A stretch of DNA of 64,000 nucleotides from Hydrangea macrophylla (GCA_033977485.1 CM066993.1:71774864-71838863), one strand, 5' to 3'; shown: positions 36,812 through 48,542, numbered from the stretch's first letter. Made by a program: numbers and translations. The notes: a model not told the origin generated them from the letters alone.

Positions 36812-38301
36812 TGAAAGAAAAATGGGTTTAAAACTATTTTAAACGCGCAGTAGAAAGAACAAGTTACAAAAACTTATTGGTATGCCCGGATCTACTACCT
36901 GTCAATTCTATAGATGCGTACTAACAAGAGGGAGAAGAATTATACCTCAGGTCTTGAACCCAATTCAGATATTCCTCTTCCTTGGTGATGCAGTAGCCTC
37001 CACTAGGTTGTCTTCACCCTTATGAATCCTGCGGATGCTTTCCAGAGAGACTAGAGATGGTGGGATCTCTAATAAGGAGGATGGGAAGGTTTGGGAAGTC
37101 CTAAACAGGTTCTGTAGTTTTCGTATAGGAAAAAAATGATTATTCAACCTTGAACGCAGCTGCCCTATTTATAGATTTCCAAAACTGACTTTAACCTTCG
37201 ACTGATCGAAGTGACTTCGATCGATCGAACCACTTTAGATTGATCAAACATGTCTAGACTTCAATCGATCGAAACTAGTTCGATCGATCGAACCTGTCTT
37301 GACATGATCCTCATGTGCCTTTCCAAGCATCCTAGCGGAGCTAAGAGTGGGAGCTCCTAGACTCTTTATTGTTGGCTCAGACCAGTATATTAATTCCCAT
37401 GATCAAACTCTTTGATCAGCAAACTAACCGACTGATCAGTTAACGTTTACTCCACTATAAAATGATAACTGAACTCCAACGCAAAAGAACATATCCGAAG
37501 CGATAACTAGACTTGGATGGTGTACTAATGTCCCTCTACCATCAGCATTCGTAATCATATTCAAGTAGTCAGATAACTGTTACTGTCAACTTGAATCATG
37601 ATTACTTCTTATATTCCTTGAGTCCCATTCACTTCTCATGATTTCCAAACATGTTGATAACTACTTATCAACAAGACTGCAGTTCTCAGTAATCAACTTG
37701 GTGACATTCTCAAGGGAATGCTTACTCTGAATCAGAGGGTAGATTCTATCTTAACAATATATGTTCACAACTCTGTGAACATGACATACCCAAGATACCC
37801 AGGTGTTGATCTTTTATAGACCTCACTGATTGGTAAGTCAAAGCAGCCAAGTCCACAGTCTGTGTTCATAATCGTCTCAAGATTGAGAACATGTACCTTA
37901 TACAAGTTATGAGTTCCTATCGACTGTTGACAGTCTTGAGTGTCAATAGGAATGCTCAGGTCTGTCAATGCACTATGAGCACTAGCATATTAACTAAGAG
38001 TTACACTCTAGTGATTGAGAATAATCACTCTATCCAATGGTAGTTAATCATGCAACAGTGTAGACCTGATGAGATATCCAGTCTCATCATCCACTGTGAC
38101 AAGTTCTAAGTATCAAAGGATAGTAATTCGTATCTCACTTGTATGCATCTCATACATACACGAATTACCTACTATGATACTTAAGGATCAACAATCATCT
38201 CATGAAAGAAACATACACAATGAAATGTAAAACTGATATCCATATATTAAAATGTCAATGTCTCATACATAAAGTAATGGTTTGAGGGCACAAACCCAAC
38301 A
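36812..38301 (-). mobile_element. 5' LTR of Copia element
   Basis: Read on the minus strand it begins TGTTGGGTTTGTGCCC at 38301 and ends TTTCTTTCA at 36812, directly followed by AT and the primer binding site. Length 1490 bp. The outer flank is GCAAG (38302-38306). No 3' LTR of this family is found to the left, where the element is cut off at 33.96 kb. Confidence 0.88.
37203..37292. repeat. TCGATCGATCGA palindrome array in Copia LTR
   Basis: Five words: TGATCGAAG, TTCGATCGATCGAA, GATTGATCAAA, TCAATCGATCGAA and TTCGATCGATCGAA. Same core as the array in the leader of the same element. Confidence 0.88.
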
Positions 38302-39065
38302 GCAAGAACTTTGTAGGGACTTGGTTGGCATGGATGCCACGTAGTTTGGCATGGATGCCACGTAGTTTCGCATTTGGGCGGAGAGATTAACTAAGTAGGG
38401 GCAGCCCTCCTCATGAGTCTAGAGGGGGAGATTGTTGGGCTTTTCTAAGCCTTGGCCCATTTTGACTTATTTACATGGGTTCTAGTCCCATGAGGAGAAA
38501 GCCCATTTATGGGCTTCGCCTTTTATGTTAAGATATATATTGGTGATATAAGTTATGTGGAATGAGTGCTTTTGAAATACAAGAGGGGTATTTAGAAAGA
38601 GAGATTGTCTACAAGAGAGGGTTTCTTTCAAGGGTTTGAAGAAGAAGACTTGAAGCTCTTGGTCTCTACAATTCTACTACTCTCCAAAGGGTTCCATTTC
38701 CGGATTAGTGTTCTCATACCGGGTTCCTCTCCAATTTGTTGTTGGAAGGTGTTTCTATCACTTTGGTGGAGTTCTTAGAATTGGGTTTTGTACTCTCTTT
38801 GAGGTAACATTGTATTTGTTCACTTTCCATTGTTGTATTTCCTCAAGTTTACACTTGAGAAGACCTCTTGTACCCATCTTTCATACTTAGTGGATTGTTC
38901 TCCGGCACCCGGTGGATTTGCCCTTCTTAGGAAGGGTTTTCCACGTAAATCGGTCTCTTGATTGTGTGTGTTTATTACTTGTCATTACTATTTTTGTTCT
39001 TGGTGTTGGATATACTTTATTACTTTCATAGCTTGCTTAGAGAGGGAAGAGGTTACTTCCCAACA
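38302..39065 (+). mobile_element. 3' end and 3' LTR of a second Copia element
   Basis: A polypurine tract (AGAGGGGGAGAT, 38421-38432) precedes an LTR that begins TGTTGGGC at 38433 and ends CCCAACA at 39065 (633 bp, matching inverted ends). 38302-38432 is internal sequence with a GGCATGGATGCCACGTAGTTT tandem duplication. The right flank GTAGA (39066-39070) lies in coding sequence of the VPS22 pseudogene. The left part of this element is missing, replaced by the minus-strand Copia LTR. Confidence 0.82.
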
Positions 39066-41499
39066 GTAGATCCCTTAGCCTCAAATAAGGGGTTCTGGGC
39101 AGAGCTGTTAGGGATTGGTGACTTCTATGAGCTTGGTTGGTAATTCTGGTGCGTCTCTTATTCACAGATCTCTGGAATGCTATCTGGTATAAATCTTATT
39201 GATTGTTTAAACTCAATTGAAGCTACTTGGCTAGGCATGGGTGCAAATTGTTGCAATTTGCTTAGCTACTAGACCCCATAATGAGGGTTTGATTAACTTA
39301 GAGGAAATTTGTAAACTGCTTGGTCAGAAATGAAAAAAGTGCTCGTGAAGCTGTGACTGAGGATGACTGCTTGCGTGCTATCAGTAAGCTGAAGGTATAG
39401 TAGTTCAGCATTTGCGCTAGTCTTCTAGTTATGGTACCAACTGTTTGATCAGTCTTCAAAATCATTTTAATGTCCACTGTGTAAATTGGTTTTTTATAGC
39501 CAGCGAGGAATTGAATTTTGTTAACGTATATTAGTCAATCGCCTATTCTTGCTTGGATTTTTGTTATTCGGAAGTCTTTTGTTAGCTTTTCTAGAAGGCG
39601 TGCTTACAGGTGTGAGGCAAACTATTGACATTAGTGCATGGTTTTCCAGGTATTAGGTAGTGGGTTTGAGGTTATATCTGTTGGAAAGAGAAAGCTTGTT
39701 CAATCTGTTCCAACTGAGTTGAATAAAGACCACAACCAAATTTTAGAGCTCGCTCAGGTTAACTCTTTATCTTCTCTTATTTCTCACCTATCCATTTCTA
39801 CACATTCTCATGGGTTAGCTTGCATTTTGCTATCTACCATGTGTATTAAACCTAAGGGCTATGAAGCACGGACACGGACACACCAACACTGATACGATAC
39901 GCACGGACACATCGACACTATAAAATTCTAAAAAATTACACGTCGACACTCTAGGAAAAGTGTCCGTAAAGTGTCGTGTCCGTGTGCAAGTCACAATACG
40001 ACACGCGACACGTCACCTTCTTAGAAGTGTCAGTGCTTCCTAGCCTAAGGTCTGTTTGGGTAAGTCTAAAACAGGACCAGGTTCAGTCCTAGTCTCAATT
40101 TCTATCTGGTACTTGTTGAAATCGAGGGTCATGTTGGTTTGAAAGACAGGTATTAGAATGGGCACGGACTCCTATGCAAGAAATTGGCACTCACCCAACA
40201 CTTGAATTTGTAGAACTGCATCACTTGTGAACCACAGAACCTGTTCTCTGCCTTCCCAAACAGCCTCTACTAGAAAGATCTATTAAATTTAGAAAAAGTC
40301 ATATGCTTATTCTGGTTGGATTGCTCTTTCCATGTTCCTTGTCATATGTCTGGCCTTAATTATACCATCAGGAATCTGCTGAAATTCAGAAAAGAAGTGA
40401 TATTTTTTGCCATCTTGGGAGTCAGAATACTTCTGTAAAATTAGGATGTGCAATATTCACGATCTATGCTTTCTTTGTGACATCTTGTTCAGTATGGGAG
40501 AATAGAACAAAGTGAATTTCTTAAGAAGAAGTTTCATCTTAGCCTCCAAAATATTTAAGCACAGCGCTCAAGTCAATTACAAAGATCGAACCAACTATGT
40601 ATAAAAAGTTATCAAATCTATCAGCTTTCTATAATATAATAATTGGACGAATGAGGCAAATCCTTCATTTTCTTGTCTTTTTCCTGCTTGTAGCAAACAA
40701 GACTGAGTTGTATTCTCATAGGCTTTGCTTTCTATGCACGTATTTCTTAGCTTATGAAGTTCTTTTTCTCAATAATACATTTGAAGCTTTATGTAGGTTG
40801 AAGGTGGTTCTTTGGTGTTAATTGCCGATGAAGATATCTTTCTTCTATATCTTGAATTGTGGAATGCAAACAACTGTAATTCACACACACTTTCTGTTCT
40901 CTTAGGTTCAAGGATTTGTGACAGTTGAAGAGGTAGAGAGGTGGCTTTCCTGGTCCTCTGGTCATGCCATTGATGCCCTTGAAACTTTATTAGATGTAAG
41001 TTGTAAGCTCTGTTCCTTTTTTCGATTTTCTTTTATTCATTGGTTATGAACGCTCCATTCAAATTCAGTCCCCCATCAAATTATTCTTGAAAACCGCTAC
41101 GGTTCCCAAATTTGATTGCTGTGGGAATTAATTGAAAGTTATTTTAAGGTGGTTCCATGACAACACCACTTGTGAACCAAATTTGGAAATTATAACATTA
41201 TTCATTATTCTTAGGTTTCGGATCTTCTCCAGTTGAATTCTCTGTTTCCTTCTAGTGCATGGTTTTAGATTTTACTATGTAATTTAGAAGAAAATGATCC
41301 AACAGTCAATAGAAGATATCTTTAGACCGTTGTATATTTTTCCAATGATGTGGCATAATCTGTCGAGAGCTTGAACTCGAGAGTAGCCGATTGCATTATT
41401 CTCTTTTCTTGAGGCCCTCAAGAAAGCCCCTCTTTTGTAATGCAGGAAGGTCTTGCAATGATTGATGATGGTCACGGAGATGGTAGACACAGATACTAG
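39066..41499 (+). pseudogene. VPS22: VPS22/SNF8 (ESCRT-II subunit, EAP30 family) pseudogene
   Basis: VPS22 is an ESCRT-II subunit that sorts ubiquitinated membrane cargo at endosomes. Exons: 39066 to about 39135 ([20 protein letters not shown]), 39241-39394 (CLATRPHN...DDCLRAISKLK), 39650-39757 ([17 protein letters not shown]), 40906-40995 (GFVTVEEVERWLSWSSG) and 41446-41499 (EGLAMIDDGHGDGRHRY). Introns are retained, so it is not a processed copy. Damage: the N-terminal half is missing at a Copia LTR, the acceptor before 39241 lacks AG, and a 1-bp insertion plus TGA lies in the A-run near 39.335 kb. TAG at 41497-41499 stands where the family has Trp, removing the last residues. Confidence 0.88.
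39859..40043. mobile_element. hAT-type MITE, 185 bp, in VPS22 pseudogene intron
   Basis: Ends CTATGAAGCAC and GTGCTTCCTAG are inverted repeats. The flanks CCTAAGGG (39851-39858) and CCTAAGGT (40044-40051) are an 8-bp duplication with one change. The interior is made of GGACACGG, GTGTCCGT and CGACAC words that pair with each other. Confidence 0.75.
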
Positions 41500-41599
41500 T
41501 TTTTGTGTGTCTCTTCAATCTCCTCGTATGTTGGAGGTGATACTATTTAACATTCTATCTTTTCAATCCTATATTCTCTATGCAAGGGCAATTGGATTT

Positions 41600-41769
41600 G
41601 AGTAAAGATTGGGACACATCAAAATGCACAACTTTTGAGACACAACCCAAAAGTTGTGTCTATATCTCTCCTGTGATGTCACTGGACCAGTGACATAGGA
41701 GAGAGATAGACACATCTCTTGGGTTGTGTCCCAAAAGTTGTGTCTTTAGGTGTGTCCCAAGTATTACCC
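41600..41769. mobile_element. MULE-type hairpin MITE, 170 bp
   Basis: Two arms, each with two ACAACTTTTG/CAAAAGTTGT-type words, TCTCTCCT and GTGACAT, pair around a centre near 41.68 kb. Outer ends GAGTAAAGATTGGGACACA and the complement of GGGTAATACTTGGGACACA match with a few changes. Flanks ATTGGATTT and GTTAGATTT could be a 9-bp duplication with two changes. Confidence 0.65.
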
Positions 41770-42848
41770 GTTAGATTTTGGGCGGGTATTAAGACAATTC
41801 AAGAGAAAAAATAATCTGCTCATTATTTTTCACTATATTATTAGTCAAATGTCAAATACATATTGCTGAAAAACACATACTCTCTCTCTCTCTTTATATA
41901 TATATATATAAATAGTTGATACAAAAGTTAGAATAGAGAAGAAAAGGAGAAAAATAGATAAATAGAGGAGAATATGTTCCAATCCAAAAACTAGGGAAAG
42001 AGAGAGGGTAGAAGACGATGTTCTAATCCAGGAACTAGAGAGCAGAAAAAGAAGGGAAAATTCTCAAAGAGAAATATGTATTTCATTCATCAAAAGTCTT
42101 TTTTCTCAAATGGAGATTACAATTACTTATAGGACTAGGAAACTTGTCCACAAAGAAAAGGAAACTAGGAAACTAATAATAATGCTAGAAATCTAATCCT
42201 ATCCTATAAGGAAATAAACAGAAATTCATTTTTCTCTTTCAATGTCTAATTAGACTCCCTAAATGACTTGAAAATCAAACCTTATACTTCCCAAAACAAA
42301 CCTAACCTATAAGGTAACATATTAGAAGTCCAATTCCATCATTAAAGTCCTAAAGCTAGCTAAAAGAAGGAGCCTCGAGTTCTCCTCGCGCGCGCGATCG
42401 CACGAGCGGACCGCACGAGCGACCCCTCGCGCGAGCGATCCACGCGCGCGATCCTGGAGTTTCCAAGCAGACAGAAGAGTTTTTAAAAGGAAAATAAAAA
42501 TCGGGCATATCGCGCGAGTGGCCCGTGCGAGCGATCCGCGCGCACGATCTCCCTGTATTATGGCAATTGGGAAAATTTTATAAAAAGAAACAAAAACGGG
42601 CATATCGCGCGAGCGACCTGTCGCGCGAGCAGCCCCCGCGCGCGCGATATGACAGATTCTGGTTTTTGTCAGTTTTATGTTAAGGGACTGTTTGGTTCAA
42701 CTTTTATGGACTTTTAAGGCACTATTTGGGAGATTTATTAAATCAGAATCCTATTAGTTATGTTTTGGACGATTAAAGCGATGAATTGCGACTTATCAAC
42801 CCCCGTACGTGTGTTGTTTCTATAAATCAGCAATTTACTTTATTTTAA
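41770..42848. other. Unassigned repeat-rich DNA
   Basis: Holds a CT/TA microsatellite near 41.88-41.91 kb and the near-duplicated phrases AATCCAAAAACTAGGGAAAGAG and AATCCAGGAACTAGAGAGCAG at 41.98-42.05 kb. It also holds the CpG-rich word arrays listed separately. It is probably part of an LTR whose borders I could not place. Confidence 0.4.
42384..42650. repeat. Three clusters of CGCGCG-type self-complementary words
   Basis: Clusters at 42384-42453, 42508-42549 and 42604-42650, each with three or more words such as TCGCGCGAGC, GCGCGCGCGAT and GTGCGAGCGATC. The second and third clusters start with the same GGGCATATCGCGCGAG phrase after an A-rich spacer, so the cluster itself is duplicated. 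Local CpG density is far above the surroundings. Confidence 0.85.
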
Positions 42849-43983
42849 GGTTTCATGACATACATGTGGAGTTAGTTGTACATGCATGGTGTGTGGTAGT
42901 CAGTGTGAAAAAGAGTACGTTGTGGTAGTCAGTGTGGAAAAGAGTGCGTGGTTGAAATTGTGTTGTGGACACTCCCTGGTAAGTGAGTACCAAAGTGTGT
43001 TGTGGTTGAGATTGCGGCGAGAGTGTCTTTGAAATGCGAAGGTGGCAAAATTGGACACTCCCTGACGCCCATGGTAGCGTTAAAGTATGTGACGCCGAAC
43101 TTGGACACTTCCTGGCACCCATGGTAGTGCTAAAGTGTGGCCTACGGACACTCCCTGGGACCCGAGTCTGGATACTGTGTGATGTATTTGCGAGGCGGAT
43201 TAGGAACCAAAGTGTGAGGCATTGGACATTCCCTGGCACCCCGTGCTAAAGTGTGAGGCAAACTGGACATTCCCTGGCACCCCGTTGCTATAGTGTGGCT
43301 ATCTTAGCGTTTCAAAGATACTGGTGTGAGATAGTTGGGTGTTGTGTCTGTCGAGAGAAAAGAGTCGGTAAGATGAGAATGGTTGCATTGGTCTCATACA
43401 CGAGCATATGTTTTATGAATGAACGACTTTTAATATATTCCTCGTTGTTTTATTAATTGAATTCTTTCTATGATTAAACCATTGATTTTACAAAACTGAA
43501 AAATGGAATAAGGGTAAATGAGTATGTTTTACATTCAAAGTTATGTTTTTAATACTCACCAGCTTCTTGAAGCTGACGGCGTTGATGCGTCCCAGACATT
43601 CGTGTTCAGGCTTTTCAGGTTACAATCAGGAGGAATCTTATGACTATGCTAATTGAGAACGGCATCTTTTGGATGAGAAAACTGTTTAATTATTATACGC
43701 TTTAAGTTTATATGTTTTAAGTTATGAACTGGTTTGTAATAAGGATGACTGTAATAGACGACAAATATTATTTTGATTCAAGGCAGTTTGTGCCTTTAGA
43801 GACCCCGTAATGTAATAATTATTAAGTTAGAAAATTTTTATAAGCCTTGATTGCTCTACTCTGACTTAAGATTATATGTTGTTCGACGTTTGGGACAGAA
43901 TCGATCCTTCAAACTGTCGCGACCTACGGGTCCATATAGGAAATTAAACGCTTTCCATATTTATGCTACGTCGGGGCGTGACA
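42849..43983 (+). mobile_element. Partial LTR, inverted relative of the 28.5-31.4 kb LTR
   Basis: Runs parallel, in reverse complement, to 28511-29650: the CATGTGGAGT..GTACATGCATGG stretch, the GGGAGTGTCC minisatellite, the AGCTTCTTGAAG...GCGTTGATGCGTC stretch, and the terminal CGACCTACGGGTCC ... GGGGCGTGACA. The right border at 43983 is exact; the right flank is TTATA. Similarity stops at about 42849, so the left half is missing or replaced. Confidence 0.75.
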
Positions 43984-44163
43984 TTATATTCAAGGTTTTC
44001 CAAGTGTTTTTTTTTTCTTTTCAAAATTTTGCCCCCAATTTGGCACCTCCCATTTATTATTTCCCCAACTTAATGCCATGAATCTATCTTTTCCCTATCC
44101 CTCTCTTTTCTCTAATCTCACCCTGTATTGTTTCATTGATATATGTGATTTTGTATTTCCCCA

Positions 44164-47111
44164 TGTGGATATCGCAGGCTAACCACGCTTTTCAATTTAA
44201 AACTTTTTTCAAATTCAAAATACGAGTCGCCACTTAATTTTTAAAAGGAAAAATTTAAAAACCATTTAAAAGCAAACTGATCTTTTGTGAAACCTGAAAT
44301 TCTAGGTCCGGGAATTATGGAATGAGAGGGGAAGGAGCCCGGCGAACTAAAACACCCCCTCTTATCATATCTCGTGATAGGCCTCTACTTGACATTCTTT
44401 TAATCGAAATAACTATCTAAGCGTGCCCTCAACTAATACATAGGTATATACATACATTGCAAAAGCATGTTGAAAATAGTATAAAATTGCTAACGATAAA
44501 ATAGCATTCAAAACCACGTAATTCAATTAACAAGCAATATGATGTGCAATAGGGAACGAGGGAACTTACCCGGGATCCAGCTGCAAAAGGAAACGTGCAA
44601 TGCACACAAATGAAGGAAAATCCTAGAAAAAGAGTCTCTAACACATGTATGCACATAAGGCAATCTTAATCTAAGGTGTCACGCATGAAGTCAAAAATCA
44701 GTAAAAACAAGAAGTAATAATAAACTAGAGAAGGGTTAAGAAATTGTACCTCAAAAAGCGCTACAAAACAAGGGTTAGTCCACATGCTTTAAACAAGATA
44801 TGATATCAAATAATCAATCCTAAATTTCTAGCTTAAATCTATCAAGGAGAGAAGGAATCGACATAACTATGAATTCCTTTTAACTAGTTGAAGTCATAGC
44901 ACCTCTATAGATATACAAGTCTCAACTAGGAGCCAATGTAATGTCCATATAGAGATGCTATAATTTCAACATGACCATAAGGAAACCATGGTTATGTTCA
45001 ATTAGGTTCAACTAAATTCAAGAATTAATTCTAATCATAAGTATCAACATACATGAATGGATGCATGAACATGAACAAGAATGAGCTATGGACTTATTCA
45101 TTGGTTTGGAACATTTAGCCTCTATATTTAAGTTCAATTAGTCATAATGAACACATATTTCAAGCTTTGGGTTATGGAAGGGTCATTTGAACCATTATTT
45201 GCAAAGTTTGTCAAATCTGTCTTAGAATTATGAAAATTGCAGAGAGCGGACCAGAACTTTAAAAATAGAAGAAAAAAAACCAACAGTTGGATCTTAATGA
45301 TTTTTGGATATGATATGCCTCAGTGAGTCTAGTTTCTAACCCAAAAAGAAAATCAAAGATCGAACGGTTGAATCTCCGGAAATTGGGCAATGACCAGACA
45401 TCACTCAGAATTTCACAACTCTCTGTCCAAATATTTTGTACGATTTTCTAAAAATGGTAAATAAATCAGAATGACTATTATCTTTTTATGGGAGTTAACA
45501 CATTAAACTTCAAAGAAAAATTTATTTCAAGTCAAGAATGTTTGATAAAGGCCCTTATTCATTCATTTAAAAAAAGGTGTTACTGTTCTGAAATTCTGGA
45601 CAGAAAATAGTTGAGTTGCAAAACCTATGGCCAAACCATGTTGACTATGAAATCTTATCAAAACAAAAATTGCGGTGGTGGATCCATGAGTTAGGGAAAG
45701 ACTCCAATTGGTCTCATTCAATTCCCATAAACCATGATTTAATTAAAAATCCTTGATCATTGCAGGTTATTGAACTTGTTGCACCATTATTGGACTTACC
45801 ATTCTAACAATCAGACCATGGATATTGGCTTGTTCCAAATATAATTCTCCTCCCATTGATGGTCATTGGAGATTAAATATGACCAATCCATGTGATCCTC
45901 CATGGAACATGGAAAGGATTCCATAAGGCTTCAAATTAGAGGACCTAAGTCATGAACTAAGACTTAGGTCTACTAATTATGCATGGATATGACCATTCTC
46001 ATTTGAATCCTAAGTTCATAGAGAAATTAAAAGATTGACTCAAGGGAATCAAAAGAGGTATTGAGAGTCTCATGAATCCTAAGAGAAGAACATGACAAAA
46101 GAAAAGAAATCAAAGTTCAAATGACTATCAAGTTGGATTTTGCTTTATGATTTATTTAGTCTTAAACCTTTGGCTATTTTGATCCAAATCAAATGAAAAG
46201 AGCAAATGGAGGTTCAATCACAATTCTAGTGGTGTGTGAGGAAATGGGGTGGGAAGAGACTTTTTGAAAATGTGTAAAAGATCCTAAGTAGTTCTATGAA
46301 TTATGATTGAACCTAAATTAAGTACTAATTAGTCTAGAGTTTACCTCTAATTATCCTCAACTTCTTTGTGGTTTTGAGGGTCTTTCAAACGTTATTCAAG
46401 CTCTTCTTCCAACTCTTGCAACTTCTTAATCCTATCTAAGATTTCCCTAACTATCTTTAAGAATATCAAGATTTTAAGAGATTCAAAGTCCAAAAATCAA
46501 AGAAGATTCAAGATTGGGATCCTTTGCAATGAGGGATATTCATTCACTTATATAGGCAAATTTTGAAGGTTTATTTTGGTAATTTTAGGGGTAAAACCCT
46601 AATCCCGGATGCACTTTTGAAGGTACAAAGCGTACAATATTAAAGCAGACTGCTGGGAAAACGTGGCAGTTAGTGGAGTTGTCCGCGACACTTGGTAAGT
46701 GCCGAAACGACAGTCTCTGAAGGCCGGCGCGGCATTCACTGAAGCCGATGCGGCGTTCAGTGAATGCCGCAGACAACTCCGCGGACTGCCGTCTTTTGAT
46801 TTTCGCGGCATTTGAAGATTTTAGCGGCATTCAATGATTGCCGGTGCGGTTTTCAGTGATTGCCGGTGCGGCAGTCTATGAGTGCCGCAGCGGCAACCCG
46901 TGACTGCTACTTTCATGTTCTTCCTCTTCTTCCCCTTTCTTTCCCTTGTTTTCTTTTCCTTAATCCATTTTACTTACTTTTTGAAATTGAAGAGCTTTTC
47001 GAAGAGCTTGAATCACCTTGAAAATCCTAAGTTCGTCGGACATTGTCATAATCGGACTTGGAGGTAACACTCCCCTAAATTTGACGGTTGGTCAAAATCG
47101 GGGTGTCTACA
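44164..47111 (-). mobile_element. 3' LTR of Tat-lineage Gypsy element
   Basis: On the minus strand it starts TGTAGACACCCCG at 47111, right after a polypurine tract (AAAGAGGGCCAAAC), and ends near GATATCCACA at 44164 (about 2.95 kb). A GTGGCGACTCGTATTTTG phrase lies close to the 3' end. The left border is set by the TG...CA rule only; the partner LTR is beyond the right edge, so the duplication cannot be tested. It includes a GCGGCA/TGCCGC word array. Confidence 0.7.
46683..46902. repeat. GCGGCA...TGCCGC word array in Tat LTR
   Basis: About ten copies of GCGGCATTCAGTGA-like words and their complements (for example GCGGCGTTCAGTGAATGCCGC at 46751-46771), separated by short spacers. Many adjacent copies form hairpins. 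Related arrays occur twice in the internal part of the element. Confidence 0.85.
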
Positions 47112-47689
47112 GTTTGGCCCTCTTTGATAGAGCTTGTGGAGCAACGCTTGTCACAAGTGAATGTTGAAGCCTGTGTGAAGATAAGCCTTTGACCAATTGT
47201 CTAACTCGGGGTAAAAACAAAATGCGTTCCAAAAACGGTCGCGCAAATGGTTCATGCTGGTCGTGCTCGTCGGTGAGCTGCCTGCGTACCCCTATGGGAA
47301 TCAGACCAGGGCGTAGTTCGGGCAAGGGACAACCACACACATACGAGCACAACTAGTCATATGGATGAATGCACCTATCCTACTGTGATGCACGTGTTCA
47401 TGCAATGATGACCGCCAATGCAACTTCATGCTCCATGCTTTTTAAACTATATAAACGTGGTGATTTTGAGATTGTGCTATCTCGGTGTACCTAGATACAA
47501 CCCATGCCTTATGCTATTTAATGCTTGCGGTCACTCCAACTTACTGGGCGAGCTATCTCTAGAACTCAGAGTATCTTTTGACTAATGAGTTGAACCTCTT
47601 CAGGATTCGTGGCCAATTCAGCCAAGCAAATGGACGCAATCGACTGGGTGGCACTTCGTGACTTAGGCCCCAGTGTTAACACTGGTTTG
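47112..47689. other. Tat element 3' untranslated DNA next to polypurine tract
   Basis: Contains the polypurine tract (47112-47125, minus strand) and no open frame with family similarity. Otherwise nothing recognised. Confidence 0.55.
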
Positions 47690-48430
47690 CTCTCTAAATA
47701 TCCGCAACCCTTCGGCCTTGTCGGATAGCTCTGAATATCCGCAGCTCTTCGGCCTCGTCGGATATGTTTGCTCTGAATATCCGCAGCCCTTTGGCCTCGT
47801 CGGATACATTTGCTCTGAATTAATTTTCAAATTTCAAGTTCAGGGGTCCATTTAGACTCAATTCGTTAAAACTTTTGAAAATCCAGAGTCAAGCGAACTC
47901 AAATCGACTCAAATTTCAAAATTGGGAGTCCGTCAGACTTAAATCAATCTTCAAAACTCGGGAGTTAATTCATTTCAATTTTTCAAATGCCGGGGTCCTC
48001 CAGACTCGATCCTATTTAAAATTTACAAAATTGGGAGTCAATCAGACTTAAAGAACTCCTGTTTTTACAAAAATGGGAGTCAATCAGACTCAAAGAATTC
48101 GTGTTTTACAAAATTGGGAGTCAATCAAACTCAAAGAATTTTCATTTCACAAAATTGGGAGTCAACCAGACTCAAAGAATTTTTATTTCACAAAATTAGG
48201 GGTCAATCAGACTCAAAAAATTTCTCATTTCTCGAAGAATTCAAATTTCCAAAATTGGGAGTCAATCTGACTCAATTCAAAATTTCAAAATCGGAGTTAA
48301 TCTGATTCAATTTGAGTTAATTTTCTAAATCCAGAGTCAAAATCCACTCAATTTCCCAAGACCAAAAGTCAATCGGACTTAAAACTCATCTTTCAAAATT
48401 CAGAGTCGCGCGGACTCAAGAAATCATTTT
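47690..48430. repeat. Tandem repeats between antisense gene and Tat LTR
   Basis: First (47690-47822) are three units of about 52 bp: AATATCCGCAGC..TTCGGCCTCGTCGGATA, each able to fold because ATCCG pairs with CGGAT. Then from about 47830 to 48430 come about a dozen imperfect units of about 42 bp, built on AAAATTGGGAGTCAATCAGACTCAAAGAATT. In 5'-3' sense of the element this is 3' untranslated DNA upstream of the polypurine tract. Confidence 0.85.
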
Positions 48431-48542
48431 TCGGGGGCCAAAATGTAAAAGGCGGGCAAACTTTGGGCGTTTGAATTCAAATTTTGGGACCCAGTTTGAA
48501 TTTTTGGGAGGAAAACCAATGACCCTTCAACCGCCTCATTCG

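Noticed and set aside
28511..38301. An active hybrid Copia/Gypsy retrotransposon
   Set aside because: LTRs are of different families, outer flanks do not match, and both reading frames have stops.
20719..39065. The plus-strand Copia gag at 20.7 kb and the plus-strand Copia LTR at 38.4 kb as one element
   Set aside because: No 5' LTR matching the 38.4-kb LTR is visible before the gag, and no matching GTAGA flank; the link cannot be supported.
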